From Butyrivibrio sp. VCD2006 (GTDB taxonomy: Bacteria > Bacillota > Clostridia > Lachnospirales > Lachnospiraceae), in NCBI RefSeq assembly GCF_000423925.1, contig NZ_KE384106.1:106348-170347 (forward strand): a DNA stretch of 64,000 nucleotides, written 5' to 3'. The position numbers and the translations under genes are program-made. Below the pieces are notes generated by a model. It did no database searches, had not been told where the DNA came from, and saw only the letters and a list, made by a program, of their open reading frames with translations. Below are positions 1-7,185 of the stretch, piece by piece (position 1 is the stretch's first letter; every line of letters begins with the position of its first letter).

Positions 1-732
1 ACAGTAAGTGAAACAATCAACGCCCTGCCTGCGGCAGCAGATGTAAAGACAAGCGACAAGGCCGCCATCGAAGCGGCGAGAACAGCTTATAATGCCCTGA
101 CCAACGATCAGAAGGCGAAGGTGTCTGCTGATACTCTTAAGAAGCTGACGGATGCTGAGACTGCCCTGGCAGAGCTTCAGAAGGATGCGGGTGATATTCA
201 GCAGAATGATGGTGATGTACAGCAGAATCCGGACGGAACAAAGTCTGTTACAAAAGAGGATAATAAAGAAAACACGATCACTGTTACACATTATGACAAG
301 CAGGATAAGCCCATCGAGCAGTTTGTATATCAGAAGGCAAAGGGGACCAGCATTGACCTTAAAATAGTAAACAGCAATAATATTAAGAAAATTGTTGTTC
401 CTGCTACAGTCAAGTCTGGTGGCAAGACCTATAAGGTTACCAGAGTCCGCAAAGGCTTCATGAAGAACTGCAAGAAAGCGAAGGAAGTTGTTTTTGGCAA
501 GAACGTCAATAGAATAGACAACAAGGCCATGCAGGGTGGCAGCAATGTTAAGAATGTCACGATAAAGGGTAAACTGAAGAAGCTTGGTAAAAATGCCTTA
601 AAGGGGATGAACAAAAATGGCACCATCAAGATAAAAACAAATCAAAAGACATTTGAGAAAAACAATAAGCTTCTTCAGAAAACAAATCTTCCAAAGAATG
701 TGAAGATAAAATGGGTAAAGAATAAGAAGTAA
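1..732 (+). CDS. C-terminal part of a large BspA-like surface protein (5' end outside window)
   Basis: The frame is open from the first base, so only the C-terminal 243 residues are visible. The first ~55 residues are one helical repeat of the kind found in tandem in Gram-positive surface proteins (pattern IEAAR-AYNAL followed by DQKAKV and a KLTDAE helix). A Thr/Asn/Asp-rich linker follows, and the last ~130 residues form a very lysine-rich BspA-like LRR module (VVFGKNVNRI, then KNVTIKGKLKKLGKNALKG). The same module ends the proteins at 13947-15566 and 15866-18379. Such proteins are usually exported adhesins or carbohydrate/host-binding proteins; no LPXTG motif is seen at the end. Signal peptide and N-terminal domains cannot be judged. 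The gene stops at TAA and is followed at once by a strong hairpin terminator. Confidence 0.75.
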   Translation, partial: TVSETINALPAAADVKTSDKAAIEAARTAYNALTNDQKAKVSADTLKKLTDAETALAELQKDAGDIQQNDGDVQQNPDGTKSVTKEDNKENTITVTHYDKQDKPIEQFVYQKAKGTSIDLKIVNSNNIKKIVVPATVKSGGKTYKVTRVRKGFMKNCKKAKEVVFGKNVNRIDNKAMQGGSNVKNVTIKGKLKKLGKNALKGMNKNGTIKIKTNQKTFEKNNKLLQKTNLPKNVKIKWVKNKK

Positions 733-742
733 ATCGAATTGA

Positions 743-787
743 GCAACCACAAATTAGATAAACAGCTGATTTGTGGTTGCTGCTTTT
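743..787 (+). terminator. Rho-independent terminator of the surface protein gene
   Basis: A 12-bp perfect stem (GCAACCACAAAT at 743-754 with its complement at 769-780) is followed by TGCTTTTTAT. It begins 11 bases after the stop codon of the gene ending at 732. Confidence 0.85.
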
Positions 788-816
788 TATCAGTTACGAC
801 TTTAATTTTTGATCTC

Positions 817-878
817 TTGGGGGACGGGGTTAAAGGATCATTATTCTGTGTTATTTGGCCCTACAACCTCGTCCCCAA
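817..878. repeat. 62-bp imperfect inverted repeat, possible small mobile or REP-like element
   Basis: The arms 817-831 (TTGGGGGACGGGGTT) and 865-878 (AACCTCGTCCCCAA) pair with one bulge and one mismatch around a ~33-base loop. It lies between a terminator and the next promoter and codes for nothing obvious. It may be a MITE-like or REP-like unit; no second copy was seen in this window. Confidence 0.45.
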
Positions 879-885
879 TGGATAA

Positions 886-944
886 TTGACTTTTTATAAT
901 AGTATAGATACACTATAACTAAATATATAGTGTATCTATACTAT
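886..944 (+). promoter_or_regulatory. Candidate promoter overlapping a perfect 19-bp palindrome (probable autoregulatory operator)
   Basis: A TTGACT box (886-891) and a TACACT box (909-914) are 17 bases apart. The second box lies inside a perfect inverted repeat: ATAGTATAGATACACTATA at 899-917 and its exact complement at 926-944, with an 8-base spacer. The palindrome ends about 20 bases before the ATG of the ribbon-helix-helix gene at 965. RHH antitoxins usually repress their own promoter through such symmetric sites, so this is the likely operator. The run of Ts at 945-950 means a terminator-like role cannot be excluded. Confidence 0.55.
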
Positions 945-964
945 TTTTTTAGAGGAGATCGGAC

Positions 965-1372
965 ATGGGAGCAATTTATACAAAGGCTCAGAAAGAAGCT
1001 ACACGAAGATACGTCAATTCTACTGATCAGATAAGGGTTCGTACTGATAAAGGGAATCTGGATTATATCAAAGGCCATGCTAAGGCCATGGGTGAGACTA
1101 TGGGAGAATTCGTTAACAGGGCGATCATGGAGGCTATCTACCGTGATAGGGGAGAAATTCTTATTGAGACAGTGCACAGCGATGAGTATGACATTTCTGG
1201 AAGACTTCTTTTATCAGAAGATGATCACTACGAAATAGATTTTATTATTGAAGGTGTCCGGAGAATTAAGAAGCTGGATGAGCAGAAAGATGTGCCAAGC
1301 AGCTTCATATCTGACTATGCATGGATGTCCCTTGAAAATGAATATGAGAATGAGCTGTTAGGTGGTGAATGA
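965..1372 (+). CDS. Ribbon-helix-helix (Arc/MetJ-like) DNA-binding protein, antitoxin-like
   Basis: 135 residues. The N-terminal ~60 residues read as a ribbon-helix-helix domain: a short strand (TDQIRVRTDKG), helix DYIKGHAKAMG and second helix MGEFVNRAIMEAI. These domains dimerise and bind palindromes with the beta strand. The C-terminal ~70 residues are acidic and could be the toxin- or partner-binding tail. The ATG follows AGAGGAG with 8-9 bases spacing. Its stop codon lies just before the next ATG (1374), so the two genes are translationally coupled like a toxin-antitoxin pair. The exact family was not recognised; function as antitoxin is inferred from fold, operator and neighbour. Confidence 0.65.
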   Translation: MGAIYTKAQKEATRRYVNSTDQIRVRTDKGNLDYIKGHAKAMGETMGEFVNRAIMEAIYRDRGEILIETVHSDEYDISGRLLLSEDDHYEIDFIIEGVRRIKKLDEQKDVPSSFISDYAWMSLENEYENELLGGE

Positions 1373-1373
1373 A

Positions 1374-1655
1374 ATGGCAATGTATACTTTGATGCGTAAA
1401 AATGAAGAAGTAATGTTACTTCAGATAGGTGAAGACGGAAATATCATCAAGCTGGGTAAAAAAGAGAACATAGTGCTTTTGCCTTTGCAAAACAGGACAA
1501 GCCCAAAGGATGTCATAGAATGGTGGCGTGACCGTGCAATCCCAATAAAGCAGGGTAAGATAGAGAAGATGTTAAGGGATAACGGCATTGAAACAACGGG
1601 GCTTTTCCTAACGCAAAATCTGGGACTCTACCTAACTGAAAATAACATTGCATAA
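1374..1655 (+). pseudogene. Truncated HipA-like protein (N-terminal part only)
   Basis: The 93-residue product matches the start of Firmicutes HipA-like kinases: opening YTLMRKNEEVMLLQI, the WWRDRAIP motif and a final NLGLYL, which in full-length relatives leads into a Y-W-x-x-P segment and then the kinase core. Here the frame ends a few residues later, so all kinase motifs are missing. ATG at 1374 is chosen over GTG codons at 1362/1365 because AGGTGG (1360-1365) sits 8 bases upstream. The break falls within ~35 bases of the break in the oppositely oriented ABC ATPase stump. Probably non-functional as a kinase; a surviving role of the short product is possible but unproven. Confidence 0.6.
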
Positions 1656-1673
1656 AATTCCGGTTTAATGCAA

Positions 1674-1817
1674 TTATATTGTCGTTGATTTACCGGCACC
1701 ATTTTCTCCAATGAAGGCAAACAGCTCACCCTGCTTTACGAAAAAAGAGATATTATTTACGGCAGTCATTTCACCATATTTTTTCTGCAGTTTACTAACT
1801 TCTATTGCGTTTTGCAT
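1674..1817 (-). pseudogene. ABC transporter ATP-binding protein remnant (N-terminal 47 residues)
   Basis: Reading the minus strand from ATG at 1817, preceded by AAGGAGTTCAAA, gives a normal ABC ATPase start: IEVSKLQKKYGEMTAVNN, then a complete Walker A (GENGAGKSTT). The codon after the next Ile is TAA. A full protein would be ~220-300 residues with Q-loop, signature and Walker B, all absent. The ribosome site and start are intact, so this is a recent 3' truncation rather than old decay. The broken end faces the broken end of the HipA-like gene. Confidence 0.8.
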
Positions 1818-1876
1818 TTTGAACTCCTTTCATCGAAACCTTTCTTACGAGATAGATACTACCTCATTTCCCCCAC

Positions 1877-1905
1877 AAAAAAAGCACAACTCAGGTGAGT
1901 TGCAC
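1877..1905 (-). terminator. Rho-independent terminator of the GH114-like gene
   Basis: On the minus strand a 9-bp stem with two G-T pairs (GTGCAACTC / GAGTTGTGC) is followed by seven Ts. It lies 31 bases after the stop of the gene ending at 1936. On the plus strand the same stem has mismatches, so the minus orientation fits best. Confidence 0.7.
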
Positions 1906-1935
1906 TTTTCGTAAGGTGAAATACATTTTTTAGTT

Positions 1936-2817
1936 TCAGGACAAATCCAGACGCCCCGAAATATAGTATTTGTAATGCTTTTTCTTGCAATATTCTCTTA
2001 TTTTATTGCTCAATTTTTTATCCTTGGTGTATTCCAGCAGATAGCATTTTTTATGGGCACGTTTTACAGTCTTTAAGTATTTTTTGAAATATTTCGTTTC
2101 ATCGGAGTCGTTTTTCCCAAACTTATCCTTATCATAATCAATTATTTTTGAAAAAACCGTCTCCTGATTTACACCATCAAGAATCCCGTTAAGGTTGCCA
2201 TTTTTCTCGTAATATTCTGTGATGAAGGTATCTCCTCCATTGATTATGACTTTTCCCTTTTTGCTAAGACCTTTGAGAATATTTTCCACACCGGCATATA
2301 TGTTTTCAGTATGATACAGATAATAAACATCGATATTATCTACAAAAAAACCATCTACTCCGGTTTCATCTATCTCCGTAGAAAGCTCATTCAGGATAAA
2401 ATTCTGCCATTTCTCCGTTGAGACATCGACCCATTTTTCATCAGGCCAATTATCATACACACCAAGTGTTATATCTTCGAATCTGCTGTAATAATCCCGA
2501 TAATTCTCTATAGCTCCGACATTGATATAGCTGTAGACTTTATGTCCCTTTTTCTTTAGCTTCTTAATATCTTTTGATGAAAAGCCATTCTGAACATCGA
2601 GGACAATTGTCTTATAATCCCCAAACTTTTTCATGGCACTCTTTCCGGCATTTACCGATAGAAAAACGCCGTAATCGTAAGCAAATTTATTCCCGGCACA
2701 AACATTCATGCTAAACACTCCCATAAAAAAGCATACGCACAATGTCAGCACCAGAACCCTTCGGCTTAAGTTTCTTTTAGCCACACTTATTAAATTCCCC
2801 ATGATAAACCTTTTCAT
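1936..2817 (-). CDS. Secreted GH114-type (endo-alpha-1,4-polygalactosaminidase-like) protein
   Basis: About 293 residues. A basic start and a hydrophobic segment (VLVLTLCVCFFMGVF) ending near NVCAG form a signal peptide. The mature part is a TM1410/GH114-like (beta/alpha) barrel: TIVLDVQNGF, VYSYINVGAIE, a D-G-F-F-V-D-N motif carrying the likely catalytic acids, and VIINGGD. Members are extracellular glycosidases thought to cut galactosamine-containing exopolysaccharides; substrate here is unknown. The length matches a single-domain member. The start is uncertain: ATG 2817 has AGGAG almost touching it, GTG 2826 has no ribosome site, and ATG 2802 has AAAGG six bases upstream. It stands alone with its own terminator. 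Confidence 0.75.
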   Translation of the reverse strand: MKRFIMGNLISVAKRNLSRRVLVLTLCVCFFMGVFSMNVCAGNKFAYDYGVFLSVNAGKSAMKKFGDYKTIVLDVQNGFSSKDIKKLKKKGHKVYSYINVGAIENYRDYYSRFEDITLGVYDNWPDEKWVDVSTEKWQNFILNELSTEIDETGVDGFFVDNIDVYYLYHTENIYAGVENILKGLSKKGKVIINGGDTFITEYYEKNGNLNGILDGVNQETVFSKIIDYDKDKFGKNDSDETKYFKKYLKTVKRAHKKCYLLEYTKDKKLSNKIREYCKKKHYKYYISGRLDLS

Positions 2818-2982
2818 TCTCCTCACATATATTATTATTTGCCCGTAATTATTTTACAAAGCATAATCTGAAATGTACATAAGCTATTCATTAAAACTCT
2901 GAAATCTTCAGCAAGAAATGCATCTATAAACCTCAAATTCGAGATTGGAAAAAACAGCAACTTTCCTGCGGATCTTTCTGCT

Positions 2983-3054
2983 CTAAAATACCCAGTAATT
3001 GCTGCCATAACTTGAGCTCCGTGCCCTTTCTATTGGTTTTTCGTAACGATACAT
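2983..3054 (-). CDS. 23-residue ORF with near-perfect ribosome binding site, unknown
   Basis: On the minus strand AAGGAGGTGATGTC precedes ATG at 3054, an ideal Shine-Dalgarno match. The ORF is short (MYRYEKPIERARSS... to a TAG at 2983). It is not recognised. It lies downstream of the three 30-bp repeats (3131-3220), which would be its upstream control region. It could be a leader peptide, a small protein, or the intact start of a gene cut off by rearrangement, as at 1374 and 1674. Sequence beyond the stop shows no clear continuation. Confidence 0.4.
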   Translation of the reverse strand: MYRYEKPIERARSSSYGSNYWVF

Positions 3055-3130
3055 GACATCACCTCCTTAACATAAATACGTTATTACTATAACATTATCG
3101 GCATATCTCGATAGTCAACGAAGGGATGCA

Positions 3131-3220
3131 TCGGCTTTTTACAGCTTTAGCTTTAATAGTTCGGCTTTTTACAAATGTTGCTTTATAGCTTCGGCTTTTT
3201 ACAATTTTTAGCTTGATTTT
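3131..3220. repeat. Three 30-bp direct repeats (iteron-like) with core TCGGCTTTTTACA
   Basis: The 13-base core occurs at 3131, 3161 and 3191, exactly 30 bases apart, with a weaker GCTTta signature later in each unit. A related inverted copy (TGTAAAAAGTAC) lies at 3242-3253. The 30-base step is about three helical turns, so a protein bound to each would sit on one DNA face. Position upstream of the minus-strand short ORF fits an operator; iterons of a replicon or remnant of an element end are alternatives. Confidence 0.7.
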
Positions 3221-3253
3221 TTAAAGCTAAGCGCTTATTTCTGTAAAAAGTAC

Positions 3254-3284
3254 AAAAAAAGAAAGCCCATGTTTCAAGGCTTTC
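3254..3284 (-). terminator. Rho-independent terminator of the TIR-LRR gene
   Basis: The minus strand has GAAAGCC / GGCTTTC (7 bp, 10-base loop) followed by seven Ts. It is about 120 bases beyond the stop of the gene ending at 3406; nothing coding is seen between. Confidence 0.75.
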
Positions 3285-3405
3285 TAGTAATTTCCATTTT
3301 ACACAGTTAGGTTAATCTGACAACAAGGCCCATCAAATCGGTTATATTTTATCATTTGTAAAATATGGCGCTTCCGCCAAAAGGAGGTATTTTAAAAAAG
3401 TCATA

Positions 3406-5544
3406 TTAGAAATGCTGATTATCTAACATTTTAGTTCGGTCAGATTCCATTATCTCATCCATCTTTTCGTTAGTTACATAAGAAATAACTGTTATAATTT
3501 CCTCAGCCTGGGATTTGTAATCCAGTGGACATCCGGAAAGATAAACATTTGAATATTCATCTAAAGAATACAGAATATCAAGCATCTTATCAGATTTATC
3601 AGTGTCCCATGAAAGGTAGACTTTGTAAAGACCTGACATCGTGCCTTTCCTTTCGTGAGGTTCTACAAAATCTTCAATTATAGTAGTATGCCCCTCTGAA
3701 TTCGTAAAGTATGCAATCTCCGGTTCAGAATCTTCCTCTTCTGCCTCATCTACTTTTGAAGCCCCCATAAGACTGCCAAGTGGGTTGTCATAAACAGAAA
3801 GGCTATTGGGAACTTTTCCCTTAAATTCCAGTGATTCGATCATGTTGTGTTGTAATTGGATTTCCCATATTCCGACATTATTATCAGAAATACTGTCGTT
3901 CCAGATGCCCATTTTTTCACCAAAGATCACATCCCCCGTTATCATATTGTCTGAAAGATATAGTGCATCCAGATTTTTTTTATTGAGTATCGGGTCAATG
4001 GATGTTATCTTATTTTTTCTGGCGGACAAAATTTTAAGCTCATCACATTTATCAAGGAAATCAATATTATCAATATCATTTCCATCTATCAGCAATACTT
4101 CAAGACTGCACATCCCTGTTAATGGTGTCATGTCTTTTATTCCATTATTATTTAGGAACAGGTCCTGCAATGAAATGCTACTTTTAGCAAGAGGCGATAT
4201 ATCCGTAATCTTATTGTCTGAAAAATCCACTCTTTCAAGATAAATACAATCCTTAACAGCCTCTATGGATTCAAGGTTGTTCCCTGATGCCGAAAGAGTT
4301 TTCAGGTTAGTCATTTGTTCTAAGCCATTAAGATTTTCCAGATTATTATCATCAGCTGCTATATAAGTGACATTTTTAAGATTTCTTAAAGGATCAAGCG
4401 AATCAACTTCACATCCGGAAATATCAATCATTCTAAGGTTTTCAAACTTATATAGTGGCGCAAGGTTATGTACTCCGGTATTTGATAGAAGTATTTTTTG
4501 AAGGTCGCTGTTTATTTCTTTCATTATTCCGCTTAGATTTGTGAATTCCTTATTGTTTGACAAATCCAGGCTTATAAGTTTATCAAGTGTGAAAAACCAT
4601 ACATCATTAACATTACTGTCCTTAAATCCGGAATTTTTTATTTCAAGCCATTCAACACTTGAGATGCGGCTTAGCCAGTTATAATTATCAATGCCTTTGC
4701 AGTCAATTACGTGAAAACTCTTAATACCATATTTTAATCGAGAAAGCTCATTTTCACTATTATCGCTGAAATCACAATTTTCAAACGAAAGAAGCTGTAG
4801 CTTTTTAAATCTAGCGAGTTTTCTTGTATCGGAAGTTGTGAGGGTTGTATCCTTTATAGTAAGATGTTCCTCATCAGTGCTATACCTGACTCCGGCTATG
4901 GTAATATGAGTAAGATTTAAGCCAAGAATATAGCATAATATTCCCACTAATAAAATACTGCAGGCAATAGCAGCAAATTTTTTAATATTGAGCTTTTTGG
5001 TTTTTACGGTCTTAAAACTACCCAAAGCTTTACTGGAAAAATTTAAGCGTTTCTTTTGCCTATTAGTGCTGTCCGTAGTATTTCTTGATTCCGTTTTCTC
5101 ATCAGGTAAGTTTTCTTCGGCTTCAATTTGGCAGGGCTTAATCAGTTCTGACTGGTAAAGCTTTGAATAGAATTCTTCATCTTTTAGCAGATATTTATTC
5201 AGGAACTGAACACTTGAAAGCTGCATCTCAGTTCCGGGAGACATATTAGTCTCTTCCAGTATCACCGCAATGGTGGATTTTCTCTTGCTAACAGAGAAAT
5301 CTATCTCACGTTTACAGTTAAATGAATCAAGATAACTATTTGAAACAAAGACAAGAAACAATTCGCATGATAGCAGATGGTTCGCTACTGTCTCCGGCCA
5401 TTCCGAACCCACCTCGATACCATCGTCATACCACACCCTATACCCGTCTTTTTGGAGTCTTTTTATGACAGGCATAACCTTCTTATTGTCTTTGTGGCTA
5501 TAGCTTATAAATATATAGCTTTCATTTCCTTCGTAAATACTCAT
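3406..5544 (-). CDS. TIR domain - transmembrane - leucine-rich-repeat protein
   Basis: 712 residues in three parts. Residues ~8-135 are a bacterial TIR domain: YIFISYSHKD, VWYDDGIEVGSEWPE, FLVFVSNSYLDS, NCKREI, VILEE. A Lys/Arg-rich stretch (~164-189) precedes one hydrophobic helix (~190-210), so by the positive-inside rule TIR is cytoplasmic and the rest outside. Residues ~245-585 are ~15 internalin-type LRRs (NLKTLSASGNNL, YLERVDFSDNKI, SLEVLLIDGNDI). A ~120-residue acidic tail follows. TIR domains either bind other TIRs or cleave NAD; the spot often Glu in W-Y-D-E is Asp41, with Glu44 and Glu48 close by, so activity is open. It starts 51 bases after the FN3 lipoprotein gene and is probably cotranscribed with it. 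No ThsA, SIR2 or other known defence partner is adjacent. Confidence 0.85.
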   Translation of the reverse strand: MSIYEGNESYIFISYSHKDNKKVMPVIKRLQKDGYRVWYDDGIEVGSEWPETVANHLLSCELFLVFVSNSYLDSFNCKREIDFSVSKRKSTIAVILEETNMSPGTEMQLSSVQFLNKYLLKDEEFYSKLYQSELIKPCQIEAEENLPDEKTESRNTTDSTNRQKKRLNFSSKALGSFKTVKTKKLNIKKFAAIACSILLVGILCYILGLNLTHITIAGVRYSTDEEHLTIKDTTLTTSDTRKLARFKKLQLLSFENCDFSDNSENELSRLKYGIKSFHVIDCKGIDNYNWLSRISSVEWLEIKNSGFKDSNVNDVWFFTLDKLISLDLSNNKEFTNLSGIMKEINSDLQKILLSNTGVHNLAPLYKFENLRMIDISGCEVDSLDPLRNLKNVTYIAADDNNLENLNGLEQMTNLKTLSASGNNLESIEAVKDCIYLERVDFSDNKITDISPLAKSSISLQDLFLNNNGIKDMTPLTGMCSLEVLLIDGNDIDNIDFLDKCDELKILSARKNKITSIDPILNKKNLDALYLSDNMITGDVIFGEKMGIWNDSISDNNVGIWEIQLQHNMIESLEFKGKVPNSLSVYDNPLGSLMGASKVDEAEEEDSEPEIAYFTNSEGHTTIIEDFVEPHERKGTMSGLYKVYLSWDTDKSDKMLDILYSLDEYSNVYLSGCPLDYKSQAEEIITVISYVTNEKMDEIMESDRTKMLDNQHF

Positions 5545-5595
5545 AATGTTTAAGTCTCAATACTGAAACCTATACTATCCCTCTTCTTCAATAAA

Positions 5596-6807
5596 TCATT
5601 TGATCTTAATATTTTTCACTTTACTCCATTTAGAGTAAACTTTTTCAGAACCAGATGTTTTAAATGTACGAATTCTGAAATAATACTTTGTCTTGGCTTT
5701 TAATTTCTTTATTATTTTAGAATTAGTCTTAGACTTATTAATATTAACTGTTTTTACATCAGATGCAAAGGATTTATCTGTACTATACTGAATTACATAA
5801 CCATTTATATCCTTTGTCTGCTTTTTCCAGGTAAGTGTAACCTTCTTGTTTGCACTATTAATCTTTGTGAATTTTGTTGTTTTAAGACTTGAGTCTATTT
5901 TCTCTGAGTTATCAGCTGCCACTTCAGCAGAAGCTGTTGCTTCAGGTGTCTGCACAGTTGCTGACTGCTGTGCTCCAGATTCATTGCCTGCAGGTGTTGA
6001 AGGCTGCTGAGCAGGCGTTTCATTCTCTGTAGGTGTTGAAGGATCACTAGGATTCTCAGGCTCAGAAGGCTCCTCGGTTCCTGGATCATCTGACTCGTTC
6101 TCACCTGCGTCCTCATCAGGAATATTAACAAGTACAGGTTCTGAATTAGCTACCGTATTCAAATCAGTTGTAATGGTCCTTACACTTACCTCTGTCTGAT
6201 CAAGCGGGAATCTGACATTATTTGTTCCCTTCATTAGTGTTTGCATCTGGTTTATTGATGATTTGTTCTTTGATTCGGTAATATGAGCAAAACCATCATT
6301 TTTCCAGCTGATTGTCCAATATGAATAACCATTTTCATGAACTATTGAAGCCTTAACTTCCTCCGGCTTAGGCATTCTTCTTGTCAAAGTTGTTGTATAT
6401 TCAGTAACTGAATAGTCAGGATCGTTTTTATACTTATCTATGTCTGCATGATAGTTCTGCATATCTTTTATACCAGCAATGACATAAACATGAACTTCTC
6501 CAAGAAAATCATATCCAATAAAAGCGAACTGATTATAGTCATCAATTACTTCATTTGCATTAATTTTCCCTAATTTGTTACTTGGAAGCTGATGCTTTAC
6601 ACCATGTTTATCAACAACATCTCTGATAACAAAATAGTATCCTTCAGAGACGGTTTTGAAATGAAGATTTTCACCATCCAGTTTAAGCTCTGTAACCTTA
6701 TGAATTTTCTCAGCAGCTCTGGAGTTTATGGATGAGCATCCAAATAAGACTATCACACACATGATTGATGTGATAAACAACAGTAGTTTCCCAAAAACTT
6801 TTTTCAT
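5596..6807 (-). CDS. Secreted lipoprotein with C-terminal fibronectin type III domain
   Basis: 403 residues. The start MKKVFGKLLLF plus lipobox V-L-F-G-C (Cys24) marks a lipoprotein leader almost identical in layout to that of the BspA-like lipoprotein at 13947-15566 (also Cys24 in I-F-G-C). Residues ~35-225 are an unrecognised globular region. A Pro/Glu/Thr/Ser/Gln linker (~228-300) leads to a fibronectin type III domain (~310-403: VTLTWKKQTKDINGYVIQYS, KTKYYFRIRTF) with a lysine-rich end. It is likely exposed on the outer membrane face. ATG follows GGGGAAAG. A sigma-70-type promoter lies in the 71-bp repeat just upstream. The TIR-LRR gene is 51 bases downstream, making a surface-protein/receptor operon plausible. 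Confidence 0.75.
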   Translation of the reverse strand: MKKVFGKLLLFITSIMCVIVLFGCSSINSRAAEKIHKVTELKLDGENLHFKTVSEGYYFVIRDVVDKHGVKHQLPSNKLGKINANEVIDDYNQFAFIGYDFLGEVHVYVIAGIKDMQNYHADIDKYKNDPDYSVTEYTTTLTRRMPKPEEVKASIVHENGYSYWTISWKNDGFAHITESKNKSSINQMQTLMKGTNNVRFPLDQTEVSVRTITTDLNTVANSEPVLVNIPDEDAGENESDDPGTEEPSEPENPSDPSTPTENETPAQQPSTPAGNESGAQQSATVQTPEATASAEVAADNSEKIDSSLKTTKFTKINSANKKVTLTWKKQTKDINGYVIQYSTDKSFASDVKTVNINKSKTNSKIIKKLKAKTKYYFRIRTFKTSGSEKVYSKWSKVKNIKIK

Positions 6808-6863
6808 TTTTTTCTTTCCCCGTATGTATGATATGCCTTTCGGCTATCCCCTCTCGAAGTGAT

Positions 6864-6893
6864 ATTATATCAGAAAAGATATTTTATAAACAA
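6864..6893 (-). promoter_or_regulatory. Probable promoter of the FN3 lipoprotein / TIR-LRR genes
   Basis: On the minus strand TTGTTT (6893-6888) and a perfect TATAAT (6869-6864) are 18 bases apart, 57 bases before the ATG at 6807. The same promoter is duplicated in the right 71-bp repeat (-10 at 11315-11310), where it points into an IS remnant. Confidence 0.65.
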
Positions 6894-6934
6894 ATAGAAA
6901 AACTCCCTACAAATTTGTGTAATTTGTAGGGAGT
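6864..6934. repeat. Left copy of a perfect 71-bp direct repeat
   Basis: Identical base for base to 11310-11380. It contains, on the minus strand, a 14-bp perfect hairpin (6902-6915 / 6921-6934) with T-rich tail and the promoter described above. The two copies enclose a 4.4-kb block with the chemoreceptor gene and the IS remnants. Confidence 0.9.
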
Positions 6935-7141
6935 TTGACACCTAAATCATATCAAAAATAGTTGCAGACCACATCTGGTCTGTATTTTTTTGTCAAATTT
7001 TATTTTTAATATATAGTGATATATAGTGATTTGTGGTATAATATTACTATATATCAAGAATCACAAAAATAACGCCAAGAGCCTGATGTATTAAGGCTTT
7101 TGGCGTCTTTAGTTGGTATTAAAACTGTCAAAGACAGGATT
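6929..7141 (+). mobile_element. Internally deleted IS copy A (IS4/IS1634-like ends, no transposase)
   Basis: Its first 24 bases (6929-6952) are identical to 10512-10535, the left edge of copy B, and its last 103 bases (7039-7141) are identical to 11210-11312, the region after the transposase end in copy B. Between them are ~85 bases with a 7-bp hairpin and T7 run (6965-6990), typical of the read-through block at IS ends. TTTGACA near the left edge and TGTCAAA near the right edge are the likely terminal inverted repeats. All transposase sequence is gone. Confidence 0.7.
7072..7110 (+). terminator. Hairpin downstream of the deleted IS transposase (copy A)
   Basis: ACGCCAAGAGCC (7072-7083) pairs with GGCTTTTGGCGT (7095-7106). 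The same structure follows the transposase remnant in copy B (11243-11277), so it is the native terminator of the IS gene. Confidence 0.6.
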
Positions 7142-7185
7142 TTATCAGTGAAATTACTATTAAATCACGATTAATTTTGCATTTC

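Noticed and set aside
743-780. Hairpin as a regulatory RNA
   Set aside because: Perfect stem with T-run straight after a stop codon is a plain terminator.
3406-5544. TIR protein as part of Thoeris, CBASS or another known defence system
   Set aside because: No ThsA/SIR2-Macro, cyclase, effector nuclease or pore gene is adjacent; neighbours are a lipoprotein and intergenic repeats.
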